A stretch of 37,109 bases of DNA, from NCBI GenBank assembly GCA_023715185.1, contig JAMCAN010000008.1, positions 1-37,109 on the forward strand. The letters run 5' to 3'. This document shows, one piece after another, positions 1-8,802 of this stretch. The position numbers were made by a program, and so were the translations under genes. The DNA is from Planococcus sp. MER TA 32b. GTDB lineage: Bacteria; Bacillota; Bacilli; Bacillales_A; Planococcaceae. The first letter of the stretch is position 1; each line of letters begins with the position of its first letter. The notes under the pieces are model-generated. The model had not been told where the DNA came from and did no database searches. It saw nothing but the letters and a program-made list of their open reading frames with translations.

Positions 1-127
1 GATATTTCTACTTTTCTACCTGTGCGATAATGCCCTTCTTTCTCACACAGGTAGATATTTCTACTTTTCCACTTTTGTTAAAATGAATCCCTTTCTCGCA
101 GAGGTAGATATTTCTACTTTTCTACTT
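1..127. other. Terminal redundancy marking a circular replicon
   Basis: The first 127 bases are identical to 36983-37109. The iteron phase also runs through the join: the unit at 36980 is exactly 53 bp before the unit at 51. The window is therefore a closed circle of 36,982 bp with a 127-base overlap. The length suggests a k-mer overlap left by an assembler (inference). Confidence 0.93.
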
Positions 128-276
128 CTGTTGGAATGAATATCTCTCTCGCAAAGGTAGATATTTCTACTTTTCTACTTTTGTTAAAATAAATCTCTTT
201 ATCGCAGAAGTAGATATTTCTACTTTTCCACTTTTGTTGGAATGAATATCTTTCTCGCAGAAGTAGATATTTCTAC
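1..276 (+). repeat. Iteron block A, 53-bp period
   Basis: The 14-mer GTAGATATTTCTAC starts at 51, 104, 157, 210 and 263. A further copy spans the circle junction at 36980-36993, with its last 11 bases repeated as 1-11. Each copy is an imperfect dyad (GTAGA-N4-TCTAC) usually followed by TTTTCTAC or TTTTCCAC. Every step is exactly 53 bp, about five helical turns, so all units lie on one face of the DNA. The block sits between divergent rep (-) and parA (+), so it may be the replication origin, the partition centromere, or both. Confidence 0.9.
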
Positions 277-375
277 TTTTCTACCTGTGCAACTACGATA
301 TCCAATTTTCAAAACCAAATTTTCAACTAAATGCTGTTATGACAATATAATATAATACTTTAAATTTTGATCACC

Positions 376-407
376 CTAACAAAAGTAGAAATATCTACTT
401 TTGTTAG
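376..407. repeat. Central perfect palindrome with inverted iteron
   Basis: CTAACAAAAGTAGA (376-389) pairs perfectly with 394-407 around the 4-nt spacer AATA. The iteron core is embedded in inverted orientation at 385-398. It lies between iteron blocks A and B beside an AT-rich stretch (about 300-375) that could be a DNA unwinding element. It breaks the 53-bp phase, so it looks like a distinct architectural element of the origin or centromere. Confidence 0.85.
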
Positions 408-429
408 AATAGTTCTCTTTTTCGCAGAG

Positions 430-655
430 GTAGATATTTCTACTTTTCTACTTCTGTTGGAATGATTCTCTTTCTCGCAGAAGTAGATATTTCTACTTTT
501 CTACTTTTGTTGGAATGATTGTATTTCTCGCAGAAGTAGATATTTCTACTTTTCTACTTTTGTTGGAATGATTCTCTTTCTCGCAGAGGTAGATATTTCT
601 ACTTTTCTACTTTGGTTAAAATGAATCTCTTTCTCGCAGAAGTAGATATTTCCAC
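430..655 (+). repeat. Iteron block B, 53-bp period
   Basis: Units start at 430, 483, 536, 589 and 642, again exactly 53 bp apart. The last is a variant ending TTTCCAC. The block is offset from block A by 167 bp and is followed by about 160 bp of AT-rich sequence before parA, where the parA promoter must lie. Partial cores (GTAGAAGTTTGTTAG type) occur at about 761-790, close to the parA ribosome binding site, which would allow autoregulation by the binding protein. Confidence 0.9.
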
Positions 656-817
656 TTTTCTACCTGCGCATGCATTAAACGCCAAATATTACATTTGTGT
701 TACATTTTGTTTTTTATTCTCACAAAGTTCCACTTGTGTTATTATCAGAAATATACAGAAGTAGAAGTTTGTTAGGTAGAAGTTTGTAGTTAACAAAAAA
801 TTGAAGGAGGAATATTA

Positions 818-1627
818 ATGACAGCGAAGACAATTGTAGTAGGTAACTTTAAAGGTGGCGTTGGGAAAACTAAAGTTTCTGTAATGACAAGTTGGGAATA
901 TGCAACTGTACATAAGAAGAAGGTTCTTTTAGTGGATATGGATCCGCAAGGGAACGCCAGCACATTAATAGCACGTTCTGCAGGTATAGAAGAAATAAAC
1001 AGAACAATATTCGATGGTTTTAAAGAAGGAAACCTCCAGGATGTCGTCGTTAAAGTAACAGACTACCTTGATCTTATTCCGGCTGCGGTCTCTTTCAAAA
1101 ACTTCTCAAAGTTCCTTTACCAAAACTTTCAAAGTGATTTAGAGCAAATTACTCTTTTAAAAACTTTGCTTGAACCTTTAAAAGCAAACTATGATTATAT
1201 TTTCATCGATGTTCCACCAACCATAAGCGATTACTCTGATAATGCTATGATGGCCTCCGATTATGTCCTAATCATATTGCAAGCTCAAGAACTCTCTCTG
1301 GAGGGTGCAGAAACTTATGTTTCATACCTACAATTTATGGCAGATGAATATGAAGCAGACATTCAAGTACTTGGAGTTTTACCAGTTCTTTTAAGAGCGG
1401 GCGGGCGTGTTGATCAAAGTACAGTTGAACGCGCAACAGAGCTTTTCGGAGGAGATAATGTCTTTAAAAACGTAATCAAGCATTTAGAACGTTTAAAAGC
1501 CTGGGATATGACAGGAATAAAAAATGAAGACCACCACGATCGTAAAGCACATCAAACGTTTTTAGATGTAGTAGATGAAATCGAAGAAAAACTGGCAAGA
1601 TTTGAGGAGGAAAGTGTTCATGTCTGA
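818..1627 (+). CDS. parA: ParA-type partition ATPase
   Basis: This 269-residue protein is a ParA/Soj-family ATPase that drives plasmid segregation by ATP-dependent binding to nucleoid DNA. It has a deviant Walker A loop KGGVGKT (residues 12-18), the A' motif VDMDPQGN (around 39-46) and a Walker B-like IDVPPT (around 130). It lacks the long N-terminal HTH domain of type Ia ParA proteins, so it is type Ib-like. The ATG is preceded by GAAGGAGG. Its last 8 bases overlap the downstream RHH gene, giving a classic two-gene parAB operon. The iteron field directly upstream is the natural candidate for parS and operator. Confidence 0.93.
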   Translation: MTAKTIVVGNFKGGVGKTKVSVMTSWEYATVHKKKVLLVDMDPQGNASTLIARSAGIEEINRTIFDGFKEGNLQDVVVKVTDYLDLIPAAVSFKNFSKFLYQNFQSDLEQITLLKTLLEPLKANYDYIFIDVPPTISDYSDNAMMASDYVLIILQAQELSLEGAETYVSYLQFMADEYEADIQVLGVLPVLLRAGGRVDQSTVERATELFGGDNVFKNVIKHLERLKAWDMTGIKNEDHHDRKAHQTFLDVVDEIEEKLARFEEESVHV

Positions 1628-2084
1628 GAGTACAAAGAAAGGACCCTTAATTAAGAAAAAGACAAAAACAAGCACTCTAGAAAGACCAAAACCTGTAGTT
1701 ATAAATAGTCAAAATGACTTCAAATTCAGCAATGATAGACAAAAAACCTCTCAGTCGAAAAATGATGCAGTAGTAAACGAGGAAAGAATTGAAACAGGTA
1801 CTTATTTGTCTGAAAAAAAATCGACCGTTCCTATTACAGAACCCAAAATAAAAGCACCAAGGAAAGTAAAATCAGTTGTTGGAAAAAATAATAATGTAAA
1901 ATCAATTAAAGTTCCGCATGATCTCCATGTTCAAATAGGCGTACTCGGCAAATTCATGGATGAAAATAAAACATATGCTATCATCTCTGAGCTAGTAGAG
2001 TATTATACTAGAAATGAATTAACTGACCGCCAACAAAAACAGTTTGATTATATGACGGAATTTTTCAACGAAGCGGATGAATAA
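1620..2084 (+). CDS. parB: ParB-like ribbon-helix-helix centromere-binding protein
   Basis: The protein has 154 residues. I chose the ATG at 1620, with GAGGAGG upstream and an 8-bp overlap with parA, over an open-frame start at 1575 inside parA. Residues 1-90 are lysine/serine-rich and probably disordered. Residues about 94-130 (SIKVPHDLHVQIGVLGKF and the following helices) look like a ribbon-helix-helix DNA-binding domain, as in ParG/omega-type partners of short ParA proteins. The likely role is binding the iterons and stimulating the ParA ATPase. One isolated iteron copy lies 36 bp downstream. The family assignment is by pattern, and position supports it strongly. Confidence 0.8.
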   Translation: MSESTKKGPLIKKKTKTSTLERPKPVVINSQNDFKFSNDRQKTSQSKNDAVVNEERIETGTYLSEKKSTVPITEPKIKAPRKVKSVVGKNNNVKSIKVPHDLHVQIGVLGKFMDENKTYAIISELVEYYTRNELTDRQQKQFDYMTEFFNEADE

Positions 2085-2119
2085 AAATCCTGCGTCTAAC
2101 AAGTATCTACCTCTCAAAG

Positions 2120-2133
2120 GTAGATATTTCTAC
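2120..2133 (+). repeat. Solitary iteron copy downstream of parB
   Basis: An exact copy of the 14-bp core GTAGATATTTCTAC lies just after parB, outside the main arrays. It could be an outlying ParB-type site that lets the partition complex spread or loop around parAB. Confidence 0.8.
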
Positions 2134-2208
2134 TTTGGCTAGGTGGATATTTGATTAAATCATTATCTATATTTTTTACATATTCTTTTTAAATAGAATA
2201 GAAAGAAG

Positions 2209-2246
2209 CAAGAAACGAAGGAAAAACACTTTGTTTCTTGTTTTTT
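2209..2246 (+). terminator. Probable terminator of parAB
   Basis: CAAGAAAC (2209-2216) pairs with GTTTCTTG (2233-2240), followed by TTTTTT. The loop is 16 nt. Position and U-tract fit a Rho-independent terminator for the partition operon. Confidence 0.65.
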
Positions 2247-2331
2247 ATTTATCTGAAAGAATATTCAAAACTTTTCATACTTCTTTTGATTTAGTTCAGC
2301 TATACTTAATGAAAAACCAGACTTTGGTGGA

Positions 2332-2646
2332 ATGGGGATACAGATGAAACGCTTACCGACCGTTAGCAAAGCGAAAGAGGAAATTGAATTTTTACAGAAA
2401 TACGTTTTTCTCGCTGAAACCTATGAAGTACAGAACGTAAAGGAACAAATCATTAAACTCTACGCTTATACGGGAAGCATTAAGCAAGTGACCGAGCAAT
2501 TAAATGAAGAACGAAAGGCAGAGAAATTGATGCCGATTGACGCTGCCTATGTATCGGAAACCATTCAAAGCCGGGGAAAAGATCCGCTTCATCGCCTAGT
2601 TCGGACTAATTACATGAATAAAACCAAACACAATAGACAAAGATAA
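2332..2646 (+). CDS. Small hypothetical protein, possible helix-turn-helix
   Basis: This 104-residue protein is not recognised. The middle (about residues 40-85, IKLYAYTGSIKQVTEQLN and onward) alternates helices in a way that resembles a helix-turn-helix (low confidence), and the C-terminus is basic. There are two possible starts: ATG 2332 preceded by GGTGG with very short spacing, or ATG 2344 preceded by GGGGATACAG, giving 100 residues. The gene stands alone after the parAB terminator and is followed by a strong terminator, so it is probably a monocistron. Confidence 0.65.
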   Translation: MGIQMKRLPTVSKAKEEIEFLQKYVFLAETYEVQNVKEQIIKLYAYTGSIKQVTEQLNEERKAEKLMPIDAAYVSETIQSRGKDPLHRLVRTNYMNKTKHNRQR

Positions 2647-2772
2647 GTATAAAGAGCTTCTTCTTCCCAACTCTGAACCTTTAAAAGTAATATTTTTCAT
2701 TTACACTAATATCTGAGGCGTTTGAGTGAAATTACTCTAGTTAGATTAACTAAATGTATTTATGTAAGGTGA

Positions 2773-2807
2773 GTTTGATAACATTTAAGCTTATGTTATC
2801 AGCAAAC
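2773..2807. repeat. Inverted repeat upstream of terminator
   Basis: GATAACAT (2777-2784) and ATGTTATC (2793-2800) are perfect arms around TTAAGCTT. An outer GTTT/AAAC pair extends the stem with a bulge. It stands a few bases before the strong terminator at 2815-2854. It could be a protein-binding dyad or part of the 3' end structure. Confidence 0.55.
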
Positions 2808-2814
2808 TCCTGTA

Positions 2815-2854
2815 AAAAAGGACAAGGGAAGTATATACTCCCCTTGTCCTTTTT
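2815..2854. terminator. Strong bidirectional terminator
   Basis: AAAAAGGACAAGGG (2815-2828) pairs perfectly with 2841-2854 (CCCTTGTCCTTTTT) around a 12-nt loop. A-tract and T-tract on the two sides make it work in both directions. It separates the 2332 gene (+) from the convergent DUF262 gene (-). Confidence 0.88.
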
Positions 2855-2964
2855 ATCTTGGATTAAATACTGAAAACATCTCAACCGATGAAAATTATAT
2901 TTTGTTACATGTTACTCCTATTTTCAAAAGAGTTAAGCCAATTTCTATACCCATAAAGTAGGAT

Positions 2965-4866
2965 TTAATCCCAGATTCGAGAGCTAATAAGGAATAACAG
3001 TTTTTGCCGCTCTTCTAATTGGTCTGGTCCAAATGTATCCATAGGCCGGAAATTCAATTTATAATTTGTAATCATCTTCCGGAAGTCCAACTTGGATTTG
3101 TAACTATCTTGTCGGAGCGTCTCGTTCCAGTAAAGGGTATTGGCATATGTCTTTAGTTTATTTTTATAGAGTTCATTGCTACTCGATATGTTGTCCGCCC
3201 CTTTCAATAGTAGGAGCCCGCCCAGCCGGTTACGTTCTCGCTCGAAGACTTCCTCATCATTCCCGAAAAGTGCAAGGTTCTCGTTATTCACTGAAAGTAT
3301 GTGTTCGATATGGAATCCGTTCACCGGCCCCGTCTTCAATACCAGATCCGCGAGTGAATGCTTCATCTGCATATTTGTATTATCTGCAATAAACTTTTCA
3401 ATTCGGGCAAAGAAGTATCGTTTGAAACGCTTCTCCAATTCAATGCCCGTTTCCTTAAATAATGGATAAGTGAATTCCTCGGAGGTAGTGACACCACGGT
3501 TTTCCGAAATCAGCTTTTTTAAATGATTGCTGAATACAGCGCTTATATCATCCAAATCGTGGTTGTCGCGAATTTTGCTGCTAATCTTATATATGACCTC
3601 GTTAAATGCATTGCTATCGTAACTTTTCTGCAATTGGAGCAGGGAGAACAGCTTGTCCACCTCATAGGAGATCAACTGTATCTTTTCCTTTTCCTGCGGA
3701 TCGTTTAATTTGCAAGCAGACATTACTAAAAGGAATTGGCGATTCATATCCGTCAATCCATTATAAAAGACATGAGGATAATCCGGATTTTCCTCATTGT
3801 AGTAGTCAAGCATCTTGGCATATAGAGAAGTATAGTATTTAAATGATCCAAGCAAAAATTCTTTCACTTTTTTCGGGTTATTCTCTAGACTTAGATGGAG
3901 ATCGAAGTCAGGAGTAAACAAGATCCGATGGTAATCTATATCGAATTTTTTCGCATCGCTTACAGCATTCGCAAACTTGGACCGAAGAAATGATATGAAG
4001 AATTTGTCAATCTCGTCATCCGCATAGCTGTTAATTTTTGCTACCTGATCATCCCAAAGTTCATTGAGTTTCAGTGCCTCAAGTTCTTCCTTTTGAATCT
4101 GCCCCAACAGCTTTCCTTTAAGAATCTCATACGGCTTTAGTTTAACTCCCCGGTCATTAATCACTTCAAAGATCATCGGAACATCTGTCTGTTCTACATT
4201 TAAGTTAATCATTACAAGCCGCTGGAGGAAATAAAAAACGAACCTGTCGAATTTATGCAAGTCATTCAGGTGTTTATCTATATATGTATCAATGACTCGA
4301 TAGTTTTTGACCATATTCACAGCTGTTAAACCGCTCGCTGTCTCTATTGTTCCTAATGGTTTTCCGTCATCCAAATCCTTCAGTGTTCCGTTATGCTGCT
4401 CATGATTCATCCAGAATTGCCGCTTGTAACCAGCGTGACCGGTTATCTTTCCTGCAATCCAGTCACGTAAGTCTGAAGACAGCTCCAGGCTTTTATGTTT
4501 TAGTTTGATTAGGATAAGGGTCAGCGTAGTTAGCCGTTGCTGCCCATCTACGATATAAATTTTACCTTCGACCCGGTTCGTTACGTAAGTATTCAGGTAA
4601 TACCAAGAAAACTTTTCGACTAGCTTTTCTACTTCTAGATCACTGTCTTTGTGACGTTCATATTCAATAGAGAATTTAAAGAAAATATCATCCAGCAATC
4701 TCTTGACCGGTTCATCCGACCATTTATACTGACGCTGATAAAAATCGATATAGTAAGTTGTATTAGAAAAGACTTTATCGATGTTTTGCTTGTCTGGCGT
4801 TACATCCATTTCCATTTGCCCCCTGTCATTAGTTGCTACTACAAACTCTTTAATCTTTGGATCCAT
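2965..4866 (-). CDS. DUF262/DUF1524 restriction-like protein (GmrSD/SspE/BrxU type)
   Basis: The protein has up to 633 residues. The N-terminal DUF262 (ParB-like NTPase/nuclease) region carries YQRQYKW (43-49) and the signature DGQQR (107-111) with LTTLTLI. The C-terminal DUF1524 HNH-type domain begins near residue 513 and has HIEH (519-522), N546 and a downstream Asp-Asn. The same architecture occurs in fused GmrSD type IV restriction enzymes, SspE and BrxU, which cut or nick modified or unmodified phage DNA. An anti-phage role is therefore likely, but the substrate is unknown. Start choice is open: ATG 4866 has no evident ribosome site, whereas AGGGGG precedes ATGs at 4815 and 4809. No modification gene is adjacent. 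Confidence 0.85.
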   Translation of the reverse strand: MDPKIKEFVVATNDRGQMEMDVTPDKQNIDKVFSNTTYYIDFYQRQYKWSDEPVKRLLDDIFFKFSIEYERHKDSDLEVEKLVEKFSWYYLNTYVTNRVEGKIYIVDGQQRLTTLTLILIKLKHKSLELSSDLRDWIAGKITGHAGYKRQFWMNHEQHNGTLKDLDDGKPLGTIETASGLTAVNMVKNYRVIDTYIDKHLNDLHKFDRFVFYFLQRLVMINLNVEQTDVPMIFEVINDRGVKLKPYEILKGKLLGQIQKEELEALKLNELWDDQVAKINSYADDEIDKFFISFLRSKFANAVSDAKKFDIDYHRILFTPDFDLHLSLENNPKKVKEFLLGSFKYYTSLYAKMLDYYNEENPDYPHVFYNGLTDMNRQFLLVMSACKLNDPQEKEKIQLISYEVDKLFSLLQLQKSYDSNAFNEVIYKISSKIRDNHDLDDISAVFSNHLKKLISENRGVTTSEEFTYPLFKETGIELEKRFKRYFFARIEKFIADNTNMQMKHSLADLVLKTGPVNGFHIEHILSVNNENLALFGNDEEVFERERNRLGGLLLLKGADNISSSNELYKNKLKTYANTLYWNETLRQDSYKSKLDFRKMITNYKLNFRPMDTFGPDQLEERQKLLFLISSRIWD

Positions 4867-5172
4867 ATGCCATGTTTAGTTAAGTATGGAACATTCTTAT
4901 ATAACATCATACATCGCGTTGCACTCTGACGCCCAGTGTATAAAGCCGTTTTTATAATGGCATAGAAAAAATCAACATGCTTATCCTGGACTTCATGATT
5001 CACCCGAATTTCCTCAGCTCATGTACTGCATTTAGGGAATTCCAGTGCCTAATATCAATATACCGGAAAAACCTATATGAAAGTTCAAATATTAAGATTC
5101 CTTTTTACTTTTAGAGTGGTATGCTACTCTCTTGTTATACTTGAATAAACCCACTAAAGGAGTCGTTTTAAT

Positions 5173-6000
5173 TTGAGTTTACTAAAAAAGCATAAGCAAA
5201 TTGTAGAATCTTTAGAAGAGACCCTGGGCTATGGTTGGGCATTATTAAAGTATCCTAAAAATAAATCGGATAAAGCAATTTATAAATGTAATGCTGCTCA
5301 TGTTTTTAACATGCAGCCGAAAGTATTTGAAAATTTTTTGAACTGTCCGGTTTGTGAAATCGACCATACACTAGATCGAAAATCTTTAGAGTATAAGCTT
5401 TTTATGAAGGATGCAAAAGAGAAGGGTGGGGGAGTACCTGCGTTAGGAGAGGACACAAAAACATTTGATGTTCATCATATCTATAGTATGCGGATGTTTC
5501 CAGAAGTGGCTTATCACCCCTCGAATTCGATCCTATTGAATCGGGAGCTTCATAAAGATTATCATCGCTACTTCTCACCATATAATACGAATGGCTATAC
5601 TTTCTTTGCTTGGATAAAGTTACGAGCAGGTTTTATGAAAATGGATTTTGATAAAGTAAAGAAAGTGAAAACCGAAGTTTTAGAGAAAATGAATGAGATT
5701 GAATATGAAATAAGCAAAGCACGTTCTAATGAAGAATATTTTAGAAGTGTTGAAAAGTTAACAGAGTCCATTACCGATAAAAAACTTCTTACTTCGATGG
5801 AACATAAAGCATCAAGACTAGCAAAAAAGATTAACCATGGAGAGACTTTGGAGCTAGTGGAAAATGAGATCATTTTGTTAAATGTATATGACGTGGATGG
5901 CATTATTCATTATAGAAATGACTTCGGAAATTGGATAGAATTTAATCCAATCTCCGGCTCCATTCTAAAGAATGTCTATGAGCATATTATGGCTGCATAA
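5173..6000 (+). CDS. HNH-family endonuclease-like protein
   Basis: The protein has 275 residues and starts at TTG 5173, with AAAGGAG upstream. Cysteines at 39 and at 58/61 (CPVC) suggest a zinc ribbon. This is followed by a His-Me finger region with FDVHHI (HH at 101-102), an Asn in SNSILL (about 118) and H127/H131 in LHKDYH. That pattern fits HNH endonucleases. The C-terminal 130 residues are helical and charged without a recognised domain. It is divergently oriented to the DUF262 gene across about 300 bp. It could be a free-standing homing-type or defence nuclease. The HNH call is from pattern only. Confidence 0.65.
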   Translation: MSLLKKHKQIVESLEETLGYGWALLKYPKNKSDKAIYKCNAAHVFNMQPKVFENFLNCPVCEIDHTLDRKSLEYKLFMKDAKEKGGGVPALGEDTKTFDVHHIYSMRMFPEVAYHPSNSILLNRELHKDYHRYFSPYNTNGYTFFAWIKLRAGFMKMDFDKVKKVKTEVLEKMNEIEYEISKARSNEEYFRSVEKLTESITDKKLLTSMEHKASRLAKKINHGETLELVENEIILLNVYDVDGIIHYRNDFGNWIEFNPISGSILKNVYEHIMAA

Positions 6001-6369
6001 AATATATTACTAGGTGTGCCCAGTATATATTGCTAGCAAACTGCGGACCGGTACTAATGCTACTCTGGAATAGTGCATTTACCGTATTTCTATATGAAAA
6101 CCTTACACTTAAGATGAGCAGAATAACTCAAAGAAGAGGCCAAACGCTATCTTATAACAAATTAAAAGACAGACGCAAAATAATAATGCGTCTGTCTTTA
6201 CGTTTTCCATTATTTTTTTCATTCTCATCTAATTCAATCCAGATATCTTAATCTCTTTTTTAGATTCTGATGGTCTTTCTGATGATACTCAAATCGCCAA
6301 TAAAAGGTGATATGTATAGTAGAAAGGCTTCCTTTCACAGATTTAGCGTTATTAAATTTGTTTGTACTA
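6001..6369. other. Intergenic region without a convincing gene
   Basis: Apart from the terminator at 6164-6200, I see only an unsupported 73-codon open frame (6030-6251) that runs straight through that terminator. No promoter or RNA structure stands out. Confidence 0.6.
6164..6200. terminator. Rho-independent terminator
   Basis: AAAAGACAGACGCA (6164-6177) pairs with TGCGTCTGTCTTT (6187-6199) over a 9-nt AT-rich loop. It is flanked by A- and T-runs and can end transcription from the HNH gene (+) and from the convergent DUF5348 gene (-). Confidence 0.85.
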
Positions 6370-6798
6370 TCATCTTCTTAGGCGTGCTGTCATACCATTG
6401 ATGGACGTTTCCCGCCCTAAAGCCACTGCATAATAGTCGTCTCCGCTGTGTTCGATGGTCGTCAGGACCCAATACGTTCGCTCATCTTCATCCTCGTCGT
6501 CATCCTTTACCAGAAGTTCAATCCTACTCCCGCTTGTAAAGTAATCCCCGTTCAGCATTTCATAGCGGCCAGCGGAATTATGGAAAATCGGCCCTTCTGA
6601 GATGACGTCTTTGGACAGGTACTCCAGTTTCCGGTGGATAGCATCCAGCTGTTCAGTCAGCATCCGGTATTGCCGGATCAGAAATCTTTCGTCTACGTTC
6701 CGACTGGAGGCAATGTTTTCTCCATCATCCCCTAACCGGTAAAGCAGATCATGGAGCTGTCTTTTCAGTTTGCCAAACTCTTTCTCTGTATCCTCCAA
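6370..6798 (-). CDS. DUF5348 family protein
   Basis: The protein has 142 residues. The N-terminal 65 residues form a charged helical region (RQLHDLLYRL, KLEYLSKDV). The C-terminal half (GRYEMLNGDYFTSGSRIELL, WVLTTIEHSGDDYYAVAL) is the small beta-barrel-like DUF5348 module, common on mobile elements of Firmicutes and of unknown function. The only upstream start in frame is TTG 6798, and its GGAGG lies inside the coding region, so the true N-terminus is uncertain. The IS1595-family element ends only 26 bp upstream, so the insertion may have displaced the native promoter or start. Confidence 0.7.
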   Translation of the reverse strand: MEDTEKEFGKLKRQLHDLLYRLGDDGENIASSRNVDERFLIRQYRMLTEQLDAIHRKLEYLSKDVISEGPIFHNSAGRYEMLNGDYFTSGSRIELLVKDDDEDEDERTYWVLTTIEHSGDDYYAVALGRETSINGMTARLRR

Positions 6799-6942
6799 TG
6801 AAATCTCTGTACTGCTTTTTGAAAGGCTCTGTTAAAGTTTAATGTTGATTTAAATAGTTATGAAAGGACTTCCACATAATCGGAAGTCCTTTTCGTTGTT
6901 ACTAATTGCCTATTCAAACTAAAGCACCCATTCGTTTAAGAA

Positions 6943-7458
6943 CTATTTAGGCTTATTCACTTTCCAAATATCGTCCTCTTTTTTTACACCAATAAATAAA
7001 GAATACGAAATAGAACCGAATGAAATCTTCATATTCACAGCATCTTCTTTTGATAATATAGAGTCATAATTTCTGAACTTCAACGCTAAATCTTCATCTT
7101 TTAATTGACGTTCCTTAGGGTACTCATTTTCAAACTCATAAAGTTCAGGTGATTTTCCATTGTGATAAGTTAATGAATAAATACCCTCTGTATCACTATT
7201 AGCTACTGAATGTAAATAGACTAAAACAATTTTTTCAGGAGTAAAACCCTTTAAGTGATTTATATCTTTGTTCTCCATAAAATGCTGATAAGCTTCCCTT
7301 TCTTCTTCGGTCAAATCATCCAAATATGAAAATTCTTGTATGCTTTCTTCAATTGCTTTTTCGGTATCTCCATTGCTTTTGCTTGCTTCACTTTCAATAC
7401 AGCCAGTTAATAAAAGTAACAAAGCAGATAATGTGAAAATTATTTGATATACTTTCAA
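6943..7458 (-). CDS. Small lipoprotein, IS1595 passenger
   Basis: This is a 171-residue secreted lipoprotein. It has an N-terminal hydrophobic signal with lipobox LLTGC, giving the modified Cys at residue 20. A charged linker follows, then a folded region ending in a beta-rich tail (SYSLFIGVKKEDDIWKVNK) like the DUF4878/NTF2-like tails of Gram-positive lipoproteins. The start is TTG 7458, with GGGGG seven bases upstream. It lies between the left inverted repeat and the transposase, on the transposase strand, so it travels with the element. Its function is unknown. Confidence 0.75.
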   Translation of the reverse strand: MKVYQIIFTLSALLLLLTGCIESEASKSNGDTEKAIEESIQEFSYLDDLTEEEREAYQHFMENKDINHLKGFTPEKIVLVYLHSVANSDTEGIYSLTYHNGKSPELYEFENEYPKERQLKDEDLALKFRNYDSILSKEDAVNMKISFGSISYSLFIGVKKEDDIWKVNKPK

Positions 7459-7546
7459 TTCACTTCCCCCTTTTTATGATTTTACAATAAAAACTTATTT
7501 CTCTAATTCAATTATCTTAAGCTTGTTAGGTTAATCATAAATATGA

Positions 7547-8596
7547 TTATTTTGTGAATTTAGATAACCTAAGCGTATCATAGGTTTCTTTATTTGGGAT
7601 TAAATTCCCTTTAATTATAAAGTCATTTATCGTGACTTCATTTCTTTGATGATGGATGCCCTCTAACACTTGAAACCATGTAAGGTAATTGTCCAAATAT
7701 TTCGTTGCAACGCCATTAAACCGTTGTATCCATCCCTTTAACCTGCGGTGATAATTATTTACGTTCTGTATATGATAAAGCCCTTTTGTACGAACCTTTC
7801 CATCAGACTTGAATTGGTGAATAACCATTCCTTTTCCAGTAGCGTAGGTTTTAAAGGCACGCCAAGAATCCGTACATAAAATATTTTCATTCGAAAGTTT
7901 AGGACCGATTGCCTTTTCCAGTTGCACTTTCGTTAATCTGCCCATTCCTAATGTCTGCGAATACGTTAATTTGTCACGGTCTCTTGCAACTAATACACAT
8001 ACCTGTTCGTTACTTATCCCTCGTTTCTTTGCGGAACCACCACGTTTTCGAGGTTTTCTATTTCCGATTTTTCGTTGCCCTTTTTCTGAATACAAAAAAT
8101 AGGTCTCGTCCATTTCAACGATACCCTGGAAAGCCGATAATTCCATTTGATTTAAAGAAGAGAGCAGTTTGTGTCGCCAGTAAAATAAGGTAACGTGAGA
8201 AACGTTGCCAACCAATTCAGCAGACTTACGAAGAGAATATCCTTCTATCATACATTCAACGAATTTAATCCATTGATTAAGACGACGAGTTCGGTAAAGA
8301 ACAGTATTGGTTAGGTCTGTGAATGTGATTTTGCATGCCTTACATTGATAACGCTGTTTTTTAACTTCTTCCCCTTCAACAATAGTCAAATATTTTCCGA
8401 ACCGAACTACGTGCTCCGATTCGCAATCAGGGCAGCGGTAACCGCTTTTATTCTTACGCTCGGAAATTTCTAAGAGAATATTGCCTGTGGAAGATGATGC
8501 AATGAGAGTATCAATCAAATATTCTCGTAAACGGTGTTTCTCTGCTGGATTTAAGTTTTGAACGGCTTTCAGAATATCAGTTGCTCTCACGGTCAT
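7547..8596 (-). CDS. IS1595-family transposase
   Basis: The protein has 349 residues from ATG 8596 (AAAAGG upstream); TTG/GTG starts lie 3-6 bases further up. It has an N-terminal zinc ribbon (CPDC at about 55-58 and CKAC at about 85-88) and a helical DNA-binding segment. The ISXO2/IS1595 catalytic core follows, with first Asp in EMDETYF (about 163), second Asp in CTDSWRAF (about 243) and a third polar residue near NVNNYHRRLKGW (about 280). Length and motif order are complete, so it may be active. It mobilises the 6825-8678 element. Confidence 0.92.
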   Translation of the reverse strand: MTVRATDILKAVQNLNPAEKHRLREYLIDTLIASSSTGNILLEISERKNKSGYRCPDCESEHVVRFGKYLTIVEGEEVKKQRYQCKACKITFTDLTNTVLYRTRRLNQWIKFVECMIEGYSLRKSAELVGNVSHVTLFYWRHKLLSSLNQMELSAFQGIVEMDETYFLYSEKGQRKIGNRKPRKRGGSAKKRGISNEQVCVLVARDRDKLTYSQTLGMGRLTKVQLEKAIGPKLSNENILCTDSWRAFKTYATGKGMVIHQFKSDGKVRTKGLYHIQNVNNYHRRLKGWIQRFNGVATKYLDNYLTWFQVLEGIHHQRNEVTINDFIIKGNLIPNKETYDTLRLSKFTK

Positions 8597-8802
8597 CACC
8601 AACCTTTTCTTTTCTTATAACTATTATAGAACGTTTGTTCCCAATTTTCAAATTTCAACATTGAACTTTAACATAGCCTATAATTAAGGTTAATATATTG
8701 TATGAAATTTAACCAAAGCACCGATTCCCACCCAAAATCCAATTGGTTAGGAATCGGAATTCAATTATACTCATGCTAAGAAGAAAAGATAGGGGGGAGA
8801 AA

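Larger units (their letters stand above)
6825..8678. mobile_element. IS1595-family insertion sequence with passenger gene
   Basis: Near-perfect 24-bp terminal inverted repeats bound the element. The left end begins GGCTCTGTTAAAGTTTAATG at 6825. The right end, read inward from 8678, begins GGCTATGTTAAAGTTCAATG. Only two mismatches are present. Inside are a zinc-ribbon DDE transposase and a lipoprotein gene, both on the minus strand. IS1595 elements usually make 8-bp target duplications. Here the flanks TTTTGAAA and TATAATTA do not match, so the copy is old, rearranged or arose through recombination. Confidence 0.87.

Noticed and set aside
1..655. Regular repeats could be read as a CRISPR array
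   Set aside because: The 53-bp units keep most of the sequence between cores (TTTTCTAC, TCGCAGA), so there are no unique spacers. No cas gene is present, and the setting between rep and parA fits iterons.
6030..6251. 73-codon plus-strand frame
   Set aside because: It runs through the strong terminator at 6164-6200 and shows no start signal.
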